From: Plotosus lineatus
Taxonomy: Eukaryota; Chordata; Actinopteri; Siluriformes; Plotosidae
Assembly (NCBI GenBank): GCA_024760905.1
Contig: CM045734.1
Span: 39,483,564-39,547,563 of the forward strand
Reading direction: 5' to 3'
DNA length: 64,000 nucleotides
Shown: positions 38,101 through 45,685 of the stretch, in pieces
Layout of the letters: each line of letters begins with the position of its first letter
Numbering within the stretch: position 1 is the stretch's first letter
Notes under the pieces: model-generated
What the model saw: only the letters and a program-made list of their open reading frames with translations
Databases searched by the model: none
Told to the model about the DNA's origin: nothing
Position numbers and translations under genes: made by a program

Positions 38101-40883
38101 AGATCAGACCAGATGTATCGGTCTTCACGTCAGTCAGCCTTGGTCACCCAGGGCACTCGCCAGATAACTGGTTTATCTTTCCTTGCACCACCGTTTGGTA
38201 GATACTTACCACTGCATACCAGGAACACCTCACAAGACCTGACATTTTGGAGATAAATTTAGCCATCACAATGTGGTCCTTGACTCAGATCCTTCAGTTT
38301 GCTAATTTTTCCTGCTTCCAATAGTCATTGTTTTTTTTTTACGTTGTTAGGTGCCATTTCTTTCCTGGTATGGATGATCACACTCCTGTCAACACCTGCT
38401 CTCATGCAGATCAACCCAACTGAACAAGCACGGTACATTGTAGATTGACGGGTTAGACAGCACCTTCACCACGATCATTAAAACAGGAACTGAAGGTCTT
38501 TTAGAAGAACGGTGTTTATTTCTCCAATATATTTCCAGAGGTGAGTTAGTTATCCAAAGTTACTCCAGTGTTCATAGAAACAGTATCAAAGGCTTTTTAA
38601 AGAAAGTTCTTTCATTAATTCATTTTTAGAACCGCTTAATCGTGATTAGCTGACAGAAGAGTACACCCTGGACAGCTTGCAAGGCCATCACAGGGTCAAC
38701 ACTCACCCAAACATTCATACTAACTTTCACACCTAGATGTTATGGTCTGTGTTGGGAGTGGCTCTAAAATTGGCAGCTTTTAACTCTCTTGTTCTCTCCT
38801 TATGCACTGTAGGCGGTGGTGAAGGGTGTGGCTCACTCGTGGGCGGAGTCCGGAGCAACACACCTGACTCCACTCCGTCATCACCAGGCTATAAAGATGA
38901 GTGGCACACTCCTCCCAGCATGAAAAGATTGTTTCCTCCACACGATCCTGTTTTCCCGTGATCTCTCTGGCTCCTGGTTCTCAGCTCTGTGCTGGACCAG
39001 TTCCCGCTCTGAAGTTCCCCTTTGTAATTTTGGCTTTCGTTTTCCCCCCTCCCCTTTACGGTGACTACGATTCTGCGTACTCCAGTGCCTGCTCTGTGTA
39101 TAATAAAACTCATCTGTATCATCATACTCCGTCTCCTGCACCTTTGGGTCTGACTGAAAGCTCCTGATTTGGAACAGCCAATTAACCAATCGTGCATGTT
39201 TTTGGATTGTGGGAGGAAACCAGGGTACCTGGATGAAACCCACACAAGCATGAGGAGACCATGCTAACTCTACACAGAAGCACCCAAACTGGGAATTGAA
39301 CTCAGGACCTTCTTGCTGCACAGCAGAGTGCTAGCCACTACGCCAACATGCCACCCAAAGGTCTTTTTCTTTTCATTTAAATGAAATTATTTAAAAATTT
39401 AAAATAACACGTGATTCCATAAAAACTACCATATTCAGAGTAAAGGCTCGATCTCATTTGGGCGATTCTTTGGCGAGTACCCATGATTTTATGAGTTGGC
39501 GACTGTCTCAGTCCAACCACAGTTGTGTATGTTGTGTCCTAAAAGACTCAAATAAAATAATGCTCAGATGAAAATGGTCGGCCGCTGGGTCTAAGACTGT
39601 CTGCAACTAAGTCTCTGCAATCGTCCAAAACAGTCTCAGACTGTCAGCAACATAATCACGGAGCGTTGGCGACAGTCACTGATTGGTAGATTATTGTGTT
39701 CAAAGTCTAACATTTGGAAACAGGTTTTAAAAACAGGATGATTGTCCACAACTGGTGGATTCGTCAGTCATTCACTGACAGTGAGCGATTTGGTTGATGA
39801 CACTCATGCTCAAGCCAAACCTAAACATTGATCAACTCTTATGCGTTATTGGGCGTTATCGCTCGAATGAGATTGGGGCTCATTCATTCATCTTCTGTAA
39901 CCACTTAATCCTAATTAGGGTCGTGGAGAGGCTGGCACCCATCCCAGCCGACTCCAGGCGAGGGCAGAGTACACCCTGGACAACTCGCCAGGCCATCGCA
40001 GGGCGGAAACGCACTGATGGCTTTGCAGCTACTCTTTACGAAAGTGAGCAATGATTCTTTTACAGCCTCTCACCATAGACATGGCCAGCCTTTGTAACCC
40101 AGTTAGCTACACTGGGGGGGGGGGGGACACAGTGATAACCTATGGTGAGTGGGGCTTGAACCCCCAACCTTAGGATCAGTGATCCAGCACCTATACCACT
40201 AGGCCACCACTGGAGATTGGGGCGTAAAATATGTAAAGATATTTTGGAATATAATTAAACATCAAAAAGAAATTATAGATAGACACACTGATAAATAGGG
40301 CAGTGGTGGTCTAGTGGTATAGGGCGCTGGATCGCTGATCCAAAGGTTGGGGGATCGATTCCCACTCTCCACAAGGTTGTCCCTGTCCTCCCCAGTGGAG
40401 CTAACTGGGTTATCAAAGGCCGGCCATGTCTTAATGTCTATGGTGTGAGGCATGTAAAAGAACCATTGCTGACTTTCGACAAGAGTAGCCTGCAAAGCCG
40501 TAGGCGTGTTTCCGCCCTGCAATGGCCTGGCGAGCTGTCCAGGGTGTACTCTGCCCTCGCCCGAAGTTGGCTGGGATGGGCGCCAGCCTCCCCACGACCC
40601 TAATTAGGATTAAGCGGTTGCAGAAAATGATGATGATGATGATGATGGACACTGATAAATACAGAGGCTAGCTCTGATCTTTATAGTAAAGCAGAGAGGA
40701 ACAGAACTACTGCACCAGGACAATAGAGTCTCATTGGAAAGGACACAGCAACCCAGTTAAGATTCACACCTCGGGCAATGAAAATGTCCGAAACGAAACA
40801 CATGTGCACAGATCACCTGATTCAGAAGCAGATGGCAGGGCAAGTAGTCTTCTTCAAGAAAGAGAGAGAAAGAGCGAGAGAGG

Positions 40884-40920
<37 letters not shown>

Positions 40921-41440
40921 GGGGGTACGGGGGACGCTATAACTCAAAGCTATAAAATCTCAGTTTCAGGAAGAAGCAGTTTCACACTCTATTTTAGTGC
41001 TTGGACTCTGTTATAGTTGAGTTATTCTGCTCCATGTACTCTGACCCATTTGACTCTCCGAGCACGAACTGGGAAGGAAATGTCATACATGAATTGGCAT
41101 ATTTGTGAAACTATAAGGTTATAATCTGTAATTGTACAATATTAAGTCACAGTTTAAAAAAAAATCTTGGCAATTTATTTAACTTGTACATTTATAACCT
41201 TAATCAATGTGTTGATATAAACATTTTCATTTAAAAAGCAAACTCTTTCATCCAGAAAAAAGTGCGTGCGGCTCAGGGGATTATGATTTATTGCACATTA
41301 GAGGATCACTCAAGGTCTCCACTCTCACCAGCTGGCAGTGGATGGTGCTGGACACCAGCTGGGCTCCCTGACAGCAGAGGATGAAACCTGCCAGGTTCAG
41401 CAGGATACAAACCATGGACAGCAACACGAACAGATTCACC

Positions 41441-41503
<63 letters not shown>

Positions 41504-44500
41504 GATAGATCTCAATAAACCATATCACTGATTCTATGGCTTTGTTTACACATTAGGACAAATTTACATGACAAATGGTTAAATCAGATTCATTTGATTG
41601 GTCTGCAATTAGATTTGTTTATCCGCACGGTTGTCATAGCAATGATGGAGATGTGCCTTCAAGAGGGTTGTCGCAAGTGTTTAAGGGCAAGACACACCAA
41701 ATGAAAACACTCATCACTCACTTCTTACACGTTTGCCAATTCGCTTATTCCTATTAGGGTCACAGGGACGCTGAATTCTAACGCAGCCAACACTGGCCAA
41801 AGGTGGGGAACACCCTGAACAGCTTGCCGATTCATTGCATGGGTCAACACACTCTCAACCATATACACTCACATTCCCACCGAGGGACAGAACTCAGAAC
41901 CACAAATTTGTTGAAGATGCATTGCTGAGCCCAAGACCTTCTTGCTGTGATGCGGATGTATATATCACTGCGCCACCTTGCTGAACTGTATAATAACACA
42001 TTGCGGGAAATCTGCTCTGGCTGGTCTAACCAGAAAAGGCAATTTTCTTAACTTTACTGTCTCACTGACAGTTTTATTATGCATGAAAAAATACAGTACA
42101 TCCAATGCATGAAATGTAAGAACTTGCCATTCGTTTCCTATAGGCAAAATAACAACACATACACATTCAACACACTCACATGTAAACAAAGCCTGAAATC
42201 AACTTTGAGCTGACACGAAGAGACATGACAAGACAGATTAGGCTGTTAATGGAAAGACTGAGATGGAAAGTTTAAATTATAAGTATGTATAGATTGATCT
42301 TATCATATGAGTGGGAGTGGGAGTTTCTATCACAAATACTTCTCTCTGAACAGATTTTTAAAGTATACTAATTGACAGAGATAGACAGCATGGTAGTGTA
42401 GTGGTTAGCAGTAAAAAGATAACGGGTCGGCTCTTATAGCCAAGAGGGACTTACTGTACCTTCTTCTTCTTCTTCTTGTCCTTTCGGCTGCTCCCTTCAG
42501 GGGTCGCTACAGCGAATCATCTGCCTCCATCTCACCCTATCCTCCGCATCTTCTTCTCTTACACCAACTACCTTCATGTCCTCCTTCATCACATCCATAA
42601 ATCTCCTCTTTGGTCTTCCTCTAGGGCTTCTGCCTGGTAGTTCCAACCTCAGCATCCTACTACCAATATACTCACTATCTCTCCTCTGTACATGTCCAAA
42701 CCATCTCAATCTAGCCTCTCTGACTTTGTCTCCAAAACATCTCACATGTGCTGTCCCTCCGATGTACTCATTCCTGATCCTCGTTACTCCCAAAGAGAAC
42801 CTCAACATTTTCATCTCTGCTACCTCCAGCTCTGCCTTTTGTCTTGTCCTGTCCTGGGGACTTACGGTATGAAGTTCGAATGTTCTCTTTTTGACTTTTA
42901 TTTCTGAGTACTTAAAGGTACAGTATATAGAAGTTCCTTTAAAGGGGAACTATAATAATTTTTCTATTTTTCTGAATTTTAGACGTTGTTACAGTGTTGA
43001 ATAGACATGTATGATAATACCAGGCTGTCAAATAAAGAGGTTGGTATGTTAATTTCCCCTGTTGGTCTTTTATATGCAGTTATCAAGGATAAACAGGCAC
43101 AGGTATATCTCTGTATGGATCTTTTCCATGTTGCCAGATACTTTTAATTACATTATGACTCCAGCCATGTTGAAAATAATTGGTTTATTTTAATGTGTTT
43201 ATTTCACCAGTAAGGTTGTAGTCCATAACCTCTTTTATAGTTGCCTGTAATACTGATTTCAAGCATTTTTGTCCATAGTTTGGTACCTGACCAATGCCAG
43301 ATCACTAACTTCATCAATGTTGACCTTTTAATGTTTTTGACGTTTCAACTGAATCTGCAATTCAATTACAATTATAGGCAATAGAGAGCAGCGTCAGTGA
43401 TAGAAAACTGGATTTTATCATTTCCTGTTGTTCAGCATGGAACAGATGAGAGATTATTCAATTACACTTTATTTCAACAGGAAAAATTGTTTCATCAGAT
43501 TAATTTTATTGCATTGACATTTTTCAGTGTGAACACAGGCAGTTACATATATTCAAACGTAATCTACAATATTGCACAAGTATCCAATCAAATACTTAAG
43601 CAATAACTTTTGACTGGTTTAACTGACTTTGTCTTTCATCGGCATGTTTAAATGCAGATATGTTATCTGTTCGATGCTGGTTGAGGTGCTTTTTGCTGAC
43701 TCACACATTTACTGTGCCACTTAATCCGATTAAGTTACGTTCTGGAGGCTGGAGCCTATCTCAACCGACTGTGGGTGAAGGCAGGGTACATCCTGAACTT
43801 TTCACCAGTCAACCACAACGCTAACACTAACAAAACCCTGCGGGCTTTTTACACCCGAGCCTAGTGGCTCATCAGGCCGGTGCTTATCCCCGGGTTCCAT
43901 CGCGTGAAGCGACTAGGAGTATAACCCCTCCTGGATGGGACGCTAGTCCATCGCAGGTTACCTTCCCAGGATATTTTTACTGGTACCCATTTATACTGCT
44001 GGGTGAACAGAGGCACATTTGTGGTTGAGACCTTGTCCAGGGGTCTTAGCACAGTGGGGACCTAACTGGGATTCGAACACACAACCTCCTGATCATGAAT
44101 GCAGCACCCTAACTACTACACCACCGACCCCACCTAACAAAACACTAACACTAAAAAATTCACACCTGGGGCAATTTGGAATCGCCAATTCGCCAAATGT
44201 GCATGTCGTTGGACTGCGGGAGGAAATCAGAGTACCCAGAGTACACCCACGCAAGCAAAGGAGAACAAGCAAACTCCACACAGAGATGCCTGAGCTGAGG
44301 CTGGGACTCAAACCCATTATCTTCTTGCTGTGAGGCAGACATGCTAACCACTACACTACCATGACAACCTGTGGCTTTTTTGTTTGTTTTGTTGTTTTTT
44401 TGTCCCTATAAAACTGCAGAAGCACTTAAATCAGTCTCCACTTCACTTTATTACAGAACATAAAGACTTTGGTATTAAAACATAAAGTAGAATCTCCAGC

Positions 44501-45229
44501 AACCTACCAGCAGGAGCATGGGTCGTTTCCATGTGGTGAGGCCGATAATCCCTGACAGGATAACCTGAGGGGAAAAAAACATCAGCTCATTCAGCTCTCA
44601 GATAGCTTGACTACATCATACCTGGGCATCAGTGAGCTCGTACTAGGAGGGACGTGTTGTATATACTGTACAGGGATCCCTCACTATCTGTGGTTAATTG
44701 CGACCGAGACCACCACGACCGCCGAATTCCGCGAAGTAGGATCGACCCCCAACTGACATATACATACATACATGCATGTATGAGAGATTTCCTTTCGGCT
44801 TTTTCCCTTTATCAGGGGTCGCCACAGCGAATGAATCGCATGTCTGATTTGGCAGAGGTTTTTACGCCGGATGCCCTTCCAGTCATAACCCTTTAGCAAG
44901 GGACAGAAACACGCTGACGGCTTTCTAGCTACTCTTTACGAAAGTCAGCAATGGTTCTTTTACATGCCTCTCACCATAGACATGGCCGGCCTTTGATAAC
45001 CCAGTTAGCTGCACTGGGGGGACAGTGACAACCTTGTGGAGAGTGAGACTCGAACCCCCAACCTTAGGATCAGCGATCCAGCACCCTATACCACTCGACC
45101 ACCACTGCCCCCTGTATACATACATGTATATGTGTATATAATATCAATAAATATATATTCAACTCTATAAATACTTATAATAACAATTAAACATTCAAAA
45201 ATAATTCATAAGATGTAAATAATATATAA

Positions 45230-45264
<35 letters not shown>

Positions 45265-45624
45265 TGTGCACCTCACATAAAAATGTAAGTAGTTTTGATG
45301 GGGGGGGTTGCTTTTTGTTTTTGTTTGTTTGGGGTTTTTTGCATAATTGGCCTTGGTTTGTGGCATTTTCATTAACTTTTCCCCTATTCTTTCTTAATGT
45401 TGGATATTTGACCATCACTTCCTGTTTCCATGTTGCACATAATTATTTACATCGTGTTATTTTTGAACTGTTGTCCAGTAGCATGAAGAAAAATTCCTAA
45501 ACCAAGTGAATCATTAAATCACTTTTAAGCCCAATGTACAGGAGGCTGGAGCCTTTTTCAGCTAACACTGGGCAAAGACAAGGTACACCCTGAACAGTCT
45601 GCGAGACCATTGTAATTTCAGCAT

Positions 45625-45685
<61 letters not shown>

